64,000 nt of DNA from Myroides phaeus (GTDB lineage Bacteria; Bacteroidota; Bacteroidia; Flavobacteriales; Flavobacteriaceae), in assembly GCF_009799805.1 (NCBI RefSeq), contig NZ_CP047050.1, forward strand, positions 2,370,001 through 2,434,000, read 5' to 3'. Within the stretch, counting starts at the first letter, position 1; every line of letters begins with the position of its first letter. Shown piece by piece: positions 18,342-26,921 of this stretch. The position numbers were made by a program, and so were the translations under genes. Below the pieces are notes generated by a model that was not told where the DNA came from, searched no databases, and saw only the letters and a program-made list of their open reading frames with translations.

Positions 18342-18980
18342 ATGCAAAACGCAACTACTGTAATTAAGAAACTTAAGAAATTACTTGAGATTAAAACGGA
18401 TTTGGAATTATCTGATATTTTGAAGGTAAAACCTAATACTATTTCCTCTTGGAAGAAGAGAAATAGTTTGCAATATGAAGGAATTATTGAAATATGTAAG
18501 GAGAATCGTATTGATTTAAATGAATTGTTTTTAAAAGACTCTACTATTACACAGAGTAATTCTTTTTTAAAGAAACAAGTAAAGATGATTTCATTAGATC
18601 ATCAGTTCGAGTATTTTTTGGATGCAGAGAAAGCATTAAAAGAAGCACCAAAGTTTGTTTTTCCAACGACAGATGAAGTAGATATTGCTTTTCAAGTAGC
18701 CTCTGAAAATATGTATCCTACCTTAAAAGTTTCGTCTTATGTTATTACCAAAAAGATACGCATAAAAGATATGCAACCCTGGCATTTATATTTATTCGTT
18801 TTGAAAGGAAGAGGCTTGATGACGTATAGATTTAAGCGTATTTTAGAAAACAATCATTTACTGTTTGTTAGTGATAACTCAAGTTATGAGAACTTAGATG
18901 TTGATCCGGCAGATATTATGGAGATCTTCTGTATTAGAGGTGCTTTTTTGCCAAACTTTAAAGGTATAGGTGATTTGTAG
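18342..18980 (+). CDS. CI/LexA-like regulator with degenerate S24 domain
   Basis: A transcriptional regulator of 212 residues. Residues about 5-65 form a helix-turn-helix of the phage CI-repressor type (LELSDILKVKPNTISSWKKR). Residues about 95-205 resemble the S24/LexA autoprotease domain. The nucleophile motif normally written GDSMxP reads SENMYPTL, putting Asn123 where the catalytic Ser belongs, while the general-base Lys165 (FKRIL) is kept 42 residues later. It therefore probably cannot self-cleave and may act as a plain dimerising repressor. No phage genes are nearby. A possible operator lies just upstream. Confidence 0.78.
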   Translation: MQNATTVIKKLKKLLEIKTDLELSDILKVKPNTISSWKKRNSLQYEGIIEICKENRIDLNELFLKDSTITQSNSFLKKQVKMISLDHQFEYFLDAEKALKEAPKFVFPTTDEVDIAFQVASENMYPTLKVSSYVITKKIRIKDMQPWHLYLFVLKGRGLMTYRFKRILENNHLLFVSDNSSYENLDVDPADIMEIFCIRGAFLPNFKGIGDL

Positions 18981-19071
18981 GCTGTAATATTTAGAGGTAT
19001 TTATAAAGCAATTAAATTTATTTATTGTAAGCATTGTGTGAGTTCATTATCTTTGAGTAAATTATAGAAAA

Positions 19072-19737
19072 ATGAAACTTACATCTTCAAGTTGGAATAA
19101 ATATTTAAAAGCGGAATTCGAAAAAGACTATTTTAAGAATTTAGCAGAAGCAGTAAACTTAGCGTATGAAACTACGGTAGTTTTTCCTCCAAAAGAAGAG
19201 GTGTTTAATGCTCTTGAGATTATTAATTTTAACGATGTACGTGTTGTGATATTAGGACAAGATCCTTACCACGGTATGTTTCAGGCTAATGGGTTGTCTT
19301 TCTCTGTAAATAGAGGGGTGAAATTACCTCCGAGTTTGGTTAATATTTACAAAGAATTAGAGACTGATTTAGGTATTAAAAATCGCTGTGGAGATTTGAC
19401 AACTTGGGCACAACAAGGAGTTCTATTATTAAATGCAACATTGACAGTAGAGCAAAAGAGGGCAGGTTCGCATCAAAAAATGGGTTGGGAAACATTTACA
19501 GATAAGGTTATAGAATGTTTATCAGAAAAAAGAGAAGGTATTGTTTTTATTTTATGGGGTAGTTACGCTCAGAAAAAGGGAAAGAATATCGATAGGAATA
19601 AACATTTGGTTATAGAAACTGCACATCCATCACCTTTGTCGGTTTATCGTGGATTTTATGGAAGTAAGCCATTTTCGAAAACGAACGATTACTTAGTATC
19701 AAGAGGTTTACAAGCAATTAACTGGGAGGTTAAATAA
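19072..19737 (+). CDS. ung: Uracil-DNA glycosylase, family 1
   Basis: Excises uracil from DNA, the first step of base excision repair after cytosine deamination or dUMP misincorporation. At 221 residues it is full length. Motif A GQDPYH (Asp64 is the water-activating residue), the proline-rich segment KLPPSLVNIYKEL, the uracil-binding LLLNATLTV and the DNA-intercalation loop HPSPLSVYRGF are all intact. Starts at the first ATG, about 90 bp after the CI-like gene with no terminator seen between them, so they may share a transcript. A bidirectional terminator follows. Confidence 0.97.
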   Translation: MKLTSSSWNKYLKAEFEKDYFKNLAEAVNLAYETTVVFPPKEEVFNALEIINFNDVRVVILGQDPYHGMFQANGLSFSVNRGVKLPPSLVNIYKELETDLGIKNRCGDLTTWAQQGVLLLNATLTVEQKRAGSHQKMGWETFTDKVIECLSEKREGIVFILWGSYAQKKGKNIDRNKHLVIETAHPSPLSVYRGFYGSKPFSKTNDYLVSRGLQAINWEVK

Positions 19738-19828
19738 GAATAGTTGTTTCGTGTTGCTAAAGACAATTTCAATACTGTAGAACAAGGGTTAAATATATTA
19801 GAGGTACGATGTATTAAGGATTTAATAT

Positions 19829-19867
19829 AAAAAAAGCACTACTAAACTTTTAGTAGTGCTTTTTTTA
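19829..19867. terminator. Bidirectional terminator, ung / proline dehydrogenase
   Basis: Stem AGCACTACTAAA / TTTAGTAGTGCT (19835-19846 / 19849-19860) flanked by A and T runs, between convergent genes. Confidence 0.88.
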
Positions 19868-19883
19868 TGAAATATATCAAGCT

Positions 19884-21059
19884 CTATTTAAGCTTTCTAC
19901 GTTTTAATTCTGTTGTAATTAAATCTAACTCTCTATTCGTTTGTCCTGCAACAGAAGTGTTTTCTTCTGCTCTACGAATTAAGTAAGGAATAACGTCACG
20001 AACTGGTCCGAAAGGTAAGTATTTCGCTACGTTGTAGTTTTCTTTAGCTAAGTTGAAACTGATATTATCACTCATTCCGTATAATTGTCCGAAGAACAAT
20101 TTCTTGTCATTGTGAGCGATATTGTGTTTCTTCATTAAGTCGATGATTAAGTAAGAACTCTTTTCGTTGTGAGTTCCTGCAAATAATGCCATAACATCAG
20201 CATTTTCAATCATAAAAGTAACTGCAGCATCATAGTTAACATCAGTAGCCGCTTTATCAACACAAATAGGAGATTTATATCCTTTTTGAGCAGCGCGTTC
20301 TCTTTCAACTTCCATATATGCACCACGAACTACTTTCATACCTACGTGGAAACCTTCCGCTTTAGCTATTTGGTGTAAATCTTTAAGGTATTGTAAACGA
20401 TCCCAACGGTATAATTGTGCTGTATTGTAAATAAGTGCTTTTTCTTTGTTGTATTTACGCATCATATCTAAGCAAATCTCGTCAGCAGCATCTTGCATCC
20501 AACTATGTTCAGCATCGATTAAAAGTAATACATCATTATCATAAGCATATTTACAAGCCATATTGAAACGGTAAACGATACGTTCCCATTCTTTTTCTTC
20601 TTCAGCTGTAAACTTTACATTTTCACCTTTTTTAACGAACATATCAAATCTACCAAAACCTGTAGGTTTGAAAACTGCGAAAGGAATTGCATCAGGACGT
20701 TGTTTTCCAAATTCAATCGTCTTAATTGTCATATTCAATGCCGCATCAAATTGCTCCTCTGTTTCTTTTCCTTCAACAGAATAGTCTAAGACAGAAGCAA
20801 CTCTTCCTTTACCGTACATATTATCAACAACCGTTAAACAGTCATCTTCACTGATTCCACCACAAAAATGGTCAAACACAGTAGAACGAATTAAACCTGT
20901 AACAGGAAGGTGTGTTTTAATTGCAAAATTTGCAAGTGCAGAACCCATTTTTACAAGTGTAGGTTTGCTGATCATATTAAAAAGAAAGTGTGCTCTTTTT
21001 AATTCATTATTGCTTTTTAGTGCGAAAGCAACTTCTGTATTGTTAAATAAATTTTCCAT
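19884..21059 (-). CDS. Proline dehydrogenase (monofunctional)
   Basis: FAD-dependent oxidation of L-proline to pyrroline-5-carboxylate, membrane-associated, feeding electrons to quinone. The 391-residue protein is a single PRODH barrel without the P5C dehydrogenase half of bifunctional PutA. Family features include the barrel strands FAVFKPTGFG, LLLIDAEHSWMQ, GMKVVRGAYMEVER (substrate/FAD contact Arg) and the C-terminal YLIRRAEENT, whose two Arg residues bind the proline carboxylate. It is divergent from aroB; the pairing has no obvious metabolic meaning. Promoter candidate TATATTTG just upstream. Confidence 0.94.
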   Translation of the reverse strand: MENLFNNTEVAFALKSNNELKRAHFLFNMISKPTLVKMGSALANFAIKTHLPVTGLIRSTVFDHFCGGISEDDCLTVVDNMYGKGRVASVLDYSVEGKETEEQFDAALNMTIKTIEFGKQRPDAIPFAVFKPTGFGRFDMFVKKGENVKFTAEEEKEWERIVYRFNMACKYAYDNDVLLLIDAEHSWMQDAADEICLDMMRKYNKEKALIYNTAQLYRWDRLQYLKDLHQIAKAEGFHVGMKVVRGAYMEVERERAAQKGYKSPICVDKAATDVNYDAAVTFMIENADVMALFAGTHNEKSSYLIIDLMKKHNIAHNDKKLFFGQLYGMSDNISFNLAKENYNVAKYLPFGPVRDVIPYLIRRAEENTSVAGQTNRELDLITTELKRRKLK

Positions 21060-21081
21060 TATAAAAACTAAAATCGTTTCG

Positions 21082-21089
21082 CAAATATA
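21082..21089 (-). promoter_or_regulatory. -7 box of proline dehydrogenase gene
   Basis: TATATTTG on the minus strand, 23 bp upstream of the start codon; -33 element not convincing. Confidence 0.5.
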
Positions 21090-21277
21090 AATACTCTTTT
21101 AGTAATTATTTAGGATATTTTTATTTTATGTTATGAATTTTTAAAAAAGAAAGAGTAGGAGGTATTTGAAATGATTTTAATTTAAAGAAATCTACTCTTG
21201 GGAGGGGATATTTGTACAGTGTTTTGTCGTCTTTTTAATTTTTTATTCTTTAGTTTGTGTAAGATAAAAGGACAGAA

Positions 21278-22345
21278 ATGAAAAGAATAGAAGCAGAGAA
21301 CTATGATATTTTATTTGGTGTGGAAGCATACCAAGAATTAGGAGACTTTTTAAATAAAGAACAGTATTCTAAGATATTTATCTTAACAGATACGAATTGT
21401 TATGATCATTGTTTGCCCTATTTTTTAGGCAACTTACCTACAGAGATTCCTTTTGAAATCATTGAAGTTGAGGCAGGAGAAGAGTATAAGACTTTAGAAA
21501 CTTGTTCGGGTGTTATTCAAACAATGCTTGAGCTTGGGGGAGATCGAAAAAGTATTGTAATTACTTTAGGAGGTGGCGTTATCACTGATATGGGCGGATT
21601 TATCGCTTCTATATATATGAGAGGTATTGATTTCGTAAATATTCCAACTACGCTGTTATCTATGGTTGATGCTTCAGTAGGGGGGAAAACAGGAGTGGAT
21701 TTAGAAGGGATAAAAAACTGCATTGGTAGTTTTGTAATGCCAAAGATGGTTGTTGTTGATGTGAAGTATTTAGAAACTTTAGAAGCGCGTCAGATTAAAG
21801 CTGGTTACGCAGAGATGTTGAAGCACGGTCTTATATATGATGCAAAGTATTATGATTATCTTAAAGATATAGCGAATATCGACTTTAACGACATTGAGAT
21901 TCTAATCCATCATTCTGTTATTATCAAGAATTCAGTTGTTCAGCAAGATCCTAAAGAAGCAGGTTTACGTAAAATATTAAATTTTGGACATACCGTAGGA
22001 CACGCAATTGAGAGTTATTATTTAACACAAGAAGATAAGAAGACATTATTACACGGAGAAGCAATAGCAATCGGTATGGTTGTTGAAGCGTATTTATCGA
22101 CGCAATTGAATGGATTGTCCATAGAAGAATATGAAGACATCAAAAATTGTATTCACAGCATTTATGGAATTGAAAATATTGCAAAAGAAGATTATGCAGG
22201 GATATTAGAATGGTTGAAGTTTGATAAAAAGAATTCAGGAGGAAGTATTCGCTGTGTTTTATTAAATGAAATAGGGCAAGCAGAGTACAATTTGGAGATT
22301 GATAAGACGTTGGTAGATAAGGCGTTGAATGAATATTCTAAATAA
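21278..22345 (+). CDS. aroB: 3-dehydroquinate synthase
   Basis: Second step of the shikimate pathway: converts DAHP to 3-dehydroquinate using NAD and a divalent metal, in the cytosol. 355 residues, full length. The NAD-binding GGGVITDMGGFIASIYMRGI, the PTTLLSMVDASVGGKTGVD segment, and the metal-binding residues Glu in AGYAEMLKHG, His in NFGHTVGHAIE and His in LLHGEAIAIGM are intact. It starts at the ATG after a weak -7 like sequence (GATATTTG). It is divergent from proline dehydrogenase and followed by the polyamine gene promoter. Confidence 0.97.
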   Translation: MKRIEAENYDILFGVEAYQELGDFLNKEQYSKIFILTDTNCYDHCLPYFLGNLPTEIPFEIIEVEAGEEYKTLETCSGVIQTMLELGGDRKSIVITLGGGVITDMGGFIASIYMRGIDFVNIPTTLLSMVDASVGGKTGVDLEGIKNCIGSFVMPKMVVVDVKYLETLEARQIKAGYAEMLKHGLIYDAKYYDYLKDIANIDFNDIEILIHHSVIIKNSVVQQDPKEAGLRKILNFGHTVGHAIESYYLTQEDKKTLLHGEAIAIGMVVEAYLSTQLNGLSIEEYEDIKNCIHSIYGIENIAKEDYAGILEWLKFDKKNSGGSIRCVLLNEIGQAEYNLEIDKTLVDKALNEYSK

Positions 22346-22390
22346 GTTCTAAATTCATTTAGTTTTTCTTATTTCATTGCAATATTTTGT

Positions 22391-22398
22391 TACATTTG
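22391..22398 (+). promoter_or_regulatory. -7 box of arginine decarboxylase gene
   Basis: TACATTTG exact match to TAnnTTTG; predicts a start near 22405 and a leader of about 240 nt. Confidence 0.55.
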
Positions 22399-22404
22399 CG
22401 CTCG

Positions 22405-22644
22405 TGAAAATAGATGTTTTATATATTAGATTTTGTGTGCAATCGAAGCACAAAGTAAGACGTTTCGTTCGAAGGCAAAGAACGAATTTCGTATATAGCA
22501 TTATTAAATATTTAAAGGAAACTTGTAAGTTTTTTATTCATAGCTACAAGTTGCCAATAGTATTTGCTAATATAAGAGTTTGAAAAGCGGATTAAATTTC
22601 GTATAATCAAATTTGTTAACCTATATTATTAAAGTTATTTTACC
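22405..22644 (+). promoter_or_regulatory. Structured 5' leader of arginine decarboxylase gene
   Basis: Three hairpins lie between the predicted start and the ATG: TGTGC/GCACA (22436-22440 / 22448-22452), TTCGTTC/GAACGAA (22464-22470 / 22480-22486) and ACTTGTA/TACAAGT (22521-22527 / 22545-22551). A 68-codon frame overlaps it but begins upstream of the -7 box and looks unlike a protein. The leader may be a cis-regulatory RNA; no known riboswitch class is recognised. Confidence 0.4.
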
Positions 22645-24042
22645 ATGAATACAAAATACGCTGATTTAATCAATCAAACTTTTTACTTCCCACAAGAGGA
22701 ATTCAAATTAAATAAAGACAATTTACAGTTTCACAATATAGATTTAATGGGATTAGTTGAAAAATACGGTACCCCATTAAAGTTTACTTATTTACCAAAG
22801 ATTTCTGAAAACATCAATAAAGCAAAAGGGATGTTCAGAAAAGCAATGGAGAAAAATAAGTATAAAGCAAATTACTACTATTGTTATTGTACTAAGAGTT
22901 CTCACTTTTCATATGTATTAGACGAGGCTTTTAAAAATGACATTCACGTAGAAACTTCATCTGCTTTTGACGTTAATATCGTTGAGAGATTAATCGATGC
23001 AGGTAAGATTACAAAAGATACATTTGTAATTTGTAACGGTTTTAAACGTGATCAATACATTGACAATATTGCTCGTTTAATCAATACAAGACACGAAAAT
23101 ACGGTGCCTATTATTGATAACTACGAAGAGCTTGATTTACTTCAAGAACAGATCGAAAAGAAATTTAAGATTGGTATTCGTATTGCATCAGAAGAAGAGC
23201 CTAAGTTTGAGTTTTATACTTCTCGTTTAGGAATTGGATATAAAAGTATTTTACCTTTCTACAGAAAACAGATTGCAGAAAATCCTAATGTAGAATTGAA
23301 GATGTTACACTTCTTCATTAATACAGGAATTAGAGATACTTCGTATTACTGGAATGAGTTGTTGAAATGTTTAAAAGTTTACATTTCTTTGAAAAAAGAA
23401 TGTCCTACATTAGACAGCTTGAATATTGGTGGAGGATTCCCAATTAAAAATTCATTAGCATTTGAATTTGATTATCAATATATGGTTGATGAGATCATTA
23501 ATCAAATTAAAATTTCTTGTGAAGAAGCAGAAGTAGATGTTCCAAACATCTTTACTGAATTTGGATCTTACACAGTAGGAGAGAGTGGAGGAGCTATTTA
23601 TGAAATTTTGTATCAAAAACAACAAAATGACAGAGAGAAATGGAATATGATTGATTCATCTTTCATCACTACTTTACCAGATTCTTGGGCTATTAATAAA
23701 AAATTTATTATGTTGCCTGTAAATAGATGGAACGACTCTTATGAGCGCATTTTGTTAGGAGGAATGACTTGTGATAGTGATGACTACTACAACTCAGAGC
23801 AAAACTTAAATGCTATCTATTTACCAAAGTACAATAAAGAAAAACCGTTGTATATCGGATTCTTTAATACAGGAGCTTACCAAGATACAATTGGAGGTTT
23901 TGGAGGATTACACCACTGTTTGATTCCACAACCAAGACACATTTTGATCGATAAAGATGAAAATGGTATCATTGGAACAGAATTATTCTCAGAACAACAA
24001 ACAGCTGAGGATGTATTAAATATTTTAGGATATAACAAATAA
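22645..24042 (+). CDS. Arginine decarboxylase, short flavobacterial type (PLP fold III)
   Basis: Predicted pyridoxal-phosphate decarboxylase of the alanine-racemase fold (DapDC/ODC/SpeA group), giving agmatine from arginine. The 465-residue length is shorter than enterobacterial SpeA (about 650). The PLP Lys is in YCTKSSHFSYVL and the phosphate-binding loop is NIGGGFPIK. C-terminal active-site residues are in GMTCDSDDYY (Cys-Asp pair) and FFNTGAYQDT (Tyr). The neighbour is a deoxyhypusine synthase-like gene 27 bp downstream, supporting a polyamine role. Arginine as substrate is inferred from how flavobacterial homologues are usually annotated; a related basic amino acid or carboxynorspermidine cannot be excluded. 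Confidence 0.82.
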   Translation: MNTKYADLINQTFYFPQEEFKLNKDNLQFHNIDLMGLVEKYGTPLKFTYLPKISENINKAKGMFRKAMEKNKYKANYYYCYCTKSSHFSYVLDEAFKNDIHVETSSAFDVNIVERLIDAGKITKDTFVICNGFKRDQYIDNIARLINTRHENTVPIIDNYEELDLLQEQIEKKFKIGIRIASEEEPKFEFYTSRLGIGYKSILPFYRKQIAENPNVELKMLHFFINTGIRDTSYYWNELLKCLKVYISLKKECPTLDSLNIGGGFPIKNSLAFEFDYQYMVDEIINQIKISCEEAEVDVPNIFTEFGSYTVGESGGAIYEILYQKQQNDREKWNMIDSSFITTLPDSWAINKKFIMLPVNRWNDSYERILLGGMTCDSDDYYNSEQNLNAIYLPKYNKEKPLYIGFFNTGAYQDTIGGFGGLHHCLIPQPRHILIDKDENGIIGTELFSEQQTAEDVLNILGYNK

Positions 24043-24069
24043 GAATTATAAATAAAAAATATAAATAAA

Positions 24070-25044
24070 ATGAGTAAAGGACCGATTAGTCAGTTTATTG
24101 AGCATAATTACAGACACTTTAATGCTGCTGCTTTAGTTGATGCTGCAAAAGGATACGAAGCGCATCTTGATGCTGGAGGGAAAATGTTAATTTCTATGGG
24201 TGGTGCAATGAGTACTGCAGAATTAGGAATTTCTTTAGCGGAAATGATCCGTCAAGATAAAGTTCAATTTATTTCTTGTACAGGTGCAAACTTGGAAGAA
24301 GACGTTATGAACTTAGTAGCTCATTCACACTATAAAAGAGTACCTAACTATAGAGATTTAACTCCAGAACAAGAAAGAGAGTTATTAGATAATCACTATA
24401 ATAGAGTTACAGATACTTGTATTCCAGAAGAGGAAGCATTCCGTAGATTACAAAAACACTTAGAAGACGTATGGCACGCTGCAGAAGCAAAAGGTGAGCG
24501 TTATTTCCCACACGAATTTTTATACCAAGTTGTAAATTCAGGTGTATTAGAGCAATACTATGAAATTGATCCAAAAGATTCGTGGATTGTAGCTGCTGCT
24601 GAGAGAAACATTCCAATCGTTTGTCCAGGATGGGAAGATTCTACTTGTGGAAATATCTTTACTTCAAACGTAATTAAAGGAAACTTAAATGTACATACAG
24701 TTAAATCTGGAATTGAGTATATGATTTATTTGACTGAATGGTACCGTGCAAATTCAGGTGGACATGGAGTAGGTTTCTTCCAAATTGGAGGAGGTATTTC
24801 TGGAGATTTCCCTATCTGTGTTGTTCCAATGATGTACCAAGATTTAGAGTGGGAAGATGTTCCATTCTGGTCATATTTCTGTCAAATTTCTGATTCAACT
24901 ACATCTTATGGATCTTACTCAGGAGCTGTTCCAAACGAGAAGATTACATGGGGTAAATTAGATGTTGATACTCCTAAGTTTATTGTTGAGTCTGATGCTA
25001 CTATCGTTGCACCATTGATTTTTGCATATATCCTTGGAAACTAA
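24070..25044 (+). CDS. Deoxyhypusine synthase-like protein (polyamine metabolism)
   Basis: NAD-dependent enzyme of the deoxyhypusine synthase fold, 324 residues. Family segments are visible: SMGGAMSTAELG, SCTGANLEEDV, the PGWEDSTCGN block, GGHGVGFFQIGGG, and DSTTSYGSYSGAV. True DHS has GGG-x-x-K-H-H with the lysine that carries the aminobutyl group; here the GGG (about residues 240-242) is followed by ISGDF, with no Lys. Bacteria lack the eIF5A substrate, and bacterial relatives include homospermidine synthases, so a small-molecule polyamine reaction is likely. Cotranscription with the decarboxylase (27-bp gap) suggests agmatine or putrescine as partner. The exact reaction is unknown. Confidence 0.8.
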   Translation: MSKGPISQFIEHNYRHFNAAALVDAAKGYEAHLDAGGKMLISMGGAMSTAELGISLAEMIRQDKVQFISCTGANLEEDVMNLVAHSHYKRVPNYRDLTPEQERELLDNHYNRVTDTCIPEEEAFRRLQKHLEDVWHAAEAKGERYFPHEFLYQVVNSGVLEQYYEIDPKDSWIVAAAERNIPIVCPGWEDSTCGNIFTSNVIKGNLNVHTVKSGIEYMIYLTEWYRANSGGHGVGFFQIGGGISGDFPICVVPMMYQDLEWEDVPFWSYFCQISDSTTSYGSYSGAVPNEKITWGKLDVDTPKFIVESDATIVAPLIFAYILGN

Positions 25045-25080
25045 ACAAATAACTGATAGTAAATTAAATTAATTTTTTAT

Positions 25081-25110
25081 TTGTTAATTTCGATTTTGCT
25101 ATTACATTTG
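25081..25110 (+). promoter_or_regulatory. Consensus Bacteroidota promoter of the 98-residue gene
   Basis: TTG (25081-25083), exactly 19-bp spacer, TACATTTG (25103-25110); the best promoter match in the window, 26 bp before the start codon. Confidence 0.75.
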
Positions 25111-25136
25111 AAACAGAAATAAAGCAATAACAAAGA

Positions 25137-25433
25137 ATGAAAAGAGTAATTGTTGATTACGCAAAATTGACGAACGAAATCTTGACACTATTAGTGGAGA
25201 AATTTCCTGATGGATATGATGACGCAGATATAGTTCGTTTTAAAAACGTTAAAAACGAAACAGTAGAAGCAGTTGAAGTTAGAACTGAAGATACTATATA
25301 TTTGGTAAAAGTTAGTACTAAGTTAGCTGACAGAATCGAAAACTTCGATGACGAGGAAGATGATTTTGTAGACACTGCAGATGACTCGTTAGACGCATTG
25401 AAAGACTTAGAAATTGCTGACGAAGAAGATTAA
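25137..25433 (+). CDS. Conserved acidic small protein, unknown function
   Basis: A cytosolic protein of 98 residues with an alpha/beta first half (residues 1-65, ending in YLVKVSTKLADRI) and a very acidic C-terminal third (FDDEEDDFVDTADDS and EIADEED). No catalytic motif. I recall similar proteins among Flavobacteriaceae as uncharacterised. It has its own consensus promoter and its own terminator, so it is an independently regulated, probably well-expressed gene. The acidic tail could mediate contacts with basic proteins or nucleic-acid-binding partners, but this is speculation. Confidence 0.82.
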   Translation: MKRVIVDYAKLTNEILTLLVEKFPDGYDDADIVRFKNVKNETVEAVEVRTEDTIYLVKVSTKLADRIENFDDEEDDFVDTADDSLDALKDLEIADEED

Positions 25434-25447
25434 CAAGAAATCGATAT

Positions 25448-25478
25448 AAAAAAACCACTCGCGAGAGTGGTTTTTTTA
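25448..25478 (+). terminator. Intrinsic terminator
   Basis: Stem AACCACTC / GAGTGGTT (25453-25460 / 25465-25472), loop GCGA, extended A/T pairs and T run. Confidence 0.88.
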
Positions 25479-25519
25479 TTTGTATTAACAAATAGATATT
25501 AAACTTCTATTATTTTGAA

Positions 25520-25527
25520 TATATTTG
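25520..25527 (+). promoter_or_regulatory. -7 box of ychF
   Basis: TATATTTG, 33 bp before the ATG at 25561. It contains the TTG codon that would otherwise extend the frame to 25525. Confidence 0.6.
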
Positions 25528-25560
25528 CAGACGTTTAAAAATGACAATAGAATCAAAAAT

Positions 25561-26655
25561 ATGAAAGCAGGTATTGTAGGATTGCCAAATGTGGGGAAAT
25601 CAACGCTATTTAATTGTTTGTCTAATGCAAAGGCTCAAAGTGCAAACTTTCCTTTCTGTACGATAGAACCAAATATTGGAGTGGTAAATGTACCAGATCC
25701 AAGATTATTGAAGTTAGAGGAATTGGTTAATCCAGAACGTGTATTACCTGCAACTGTAGATATTGTAGATATCGCTGGTCTTGTAAAAGGAGCAAGTAAA
25801 GGAGAAGGATTAGGAAACCAGTTTTTAGGAAACATTCGCGAGTGTAATGCTATTATTCACGTTTTACGTTGTTTTGACAATGATAATATCGTTCACGTTG
25901 ATGGGAATGTAAATCCAATTCGCGATAAAGAAACGATTGATATTGAATTACAATTAAAAGATTTAGATACAGTTGAAAAGCGTTTAGAGAAAGCTAAAAA
26001 AGCTGGTAAAACAGGAAATAAAGAAGCTTTAGCTGAAGCAGACTTATTAGAGCGTATCAGAGAAGTATTATTGACAGGTAAATCTGCACGTGTAATCGAA
26101 CCAAAAAATCAGGATGAAGAAGAATTAATGGAAGCTTTCCAATTAATTACAGCTAAACCTGTATTATATGTTTGTAACGTAGATGAAGATGCTGCTGTTA
26201 ATGGTAATGCTTATGTTGAGCAAGTAAAAGAATTAGTGAAAGATGAAAATGCTGAAGTTATTGTTTTAGCAGTTGGAACTGAAGCTGATATTACTGAGTT
26301 AGAAAGCTATGAAGAACGTCAAATGTTCTTAGAAGACTTAGGATTAACTGAACCAGGTGTTTCTAAATTAATTCGCTCTGCTTATAAATTATTAAACTTA
26401 CAGACTTATTTCACTGCAGGTGTTAAAGAAGTAAGAGCTTGGACTATTAAAGTAGGAGATACAGCGCCACAAGCAGCTGGGGTAATTCACTCTGACTTTG
26501 AGAAAGGATTCATTAGAGCAGAAGTTATTGCTTATGAAGACTATGTTGCTTTTGGTTCTGAAGCTAAAGTTAAAGAAGCTGGTAAATTAAGAGTAGAAGG
26601 TAAAGAATATATCGTTAAAGATGGTGATGTAATGCATTTCCGTTTCAACGTATAA
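25561..26655 (+). CDS. ychF: Redox-regulated ATPase YchF (Obg family)
   Basis: Ribosome-associated P-loop ATPase of the Obg/YchF group. The start is set at ATG 25561, giving the family's canonical MKAGIVGLPNVGKST; an in-frame TTG at 25525 lies inside the promoter. At 364 residues it is full length. Walker A GLPNVGKST, switch II DIAGLVKGASKGEGLGN, and NVDE in place of the GTPase NKxD motif, which fits the known ATP preference, are all present. A helical insertion lies at about 125-200, and the C-terminal TGS domain (TYFTAGVKEVRAWTI to the end) is complete. Single gene, own promoter and terminator. Confidence 0.97.
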   Translation: MKAGIVGLPNVGKSTLFNCLSNAKAQSANFPFCTIEPNIGVVNVPDPRLLKLEELVNPERVLPATVDIVDIAGLVKGASKGEGLGNQFLGNIRECNAIIHVLRCFDNDNIVHVDGNVNPIRDKETIDIELQLKDLDTVEKRLEKAKKAGKTGNKEALAEADLLERIREVLLTGKSARVIEPKNQDEEELMEAFQLITAKPVLYVCNVDEDAAVNGNAYVEQVKELVKDENAEVIVLAVGTEADITELESYEERQMFLEDLGLTEPGVSKLIRSAYKLLNLQTYFTAGVKEVRAWTIKVGDTAPQAAGVIHSDFEKGFIRAEVIAYEDYVAFGSEAKVKEAGKLRVEGKEYIVKDGDVMHFRFNV

Positions 26656-26676
26656 TTCTTACTACGAGATATTTTT

Positions 26677-26712
26677 AAAAGAGAGAAGCATAACGCTTCT
26701 CTTTTTTTTTCT
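26677..26712 (+). terminator. Intrinsic terminator after ychF
   Basis: Stem GAGAAGC / GCTTCTC (26683-26689 / 26695-26701), extended A/T pairs, then nine T residues. Confidence 0.85.
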
Positions 26713-26792
26713 TTAGAGTTAGGCAAAATACTTAATTGGATTTTTATAAATAATAATTTATTTTCTATGTAAATCTGTTAAGTTCTTTTGTG

Positions 26793-26800
26793 TAATTTTG
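26793..26800 (+). promoter_or_regulatory. -7 box upstream of BrkB-like gene
   Basis: TAATTTTG matches TAnnTTTG and would give a leader of about 115 nt. No good -33 match. Confidence 0.35.
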
Positions 26801-26921
26801 AAGGAGATTTCAGAAAATAGTGTCATTTTACATTATTTAATTGAATGACGTTTTACTTCTATTTTTGAAGAGGTAAGCGGTTATACTTTACTTAACTGAC
26901 AAATAATAATTTATAAAATTT

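Noticed and set aside
22377..22583. 68-codon frame upstream of arginine decarboxylase gene
   Set aside because: It begins upstream of the predicted -7 box and covers three hairpins; composition is unlike its neighbours. Better explained as leader RNA.
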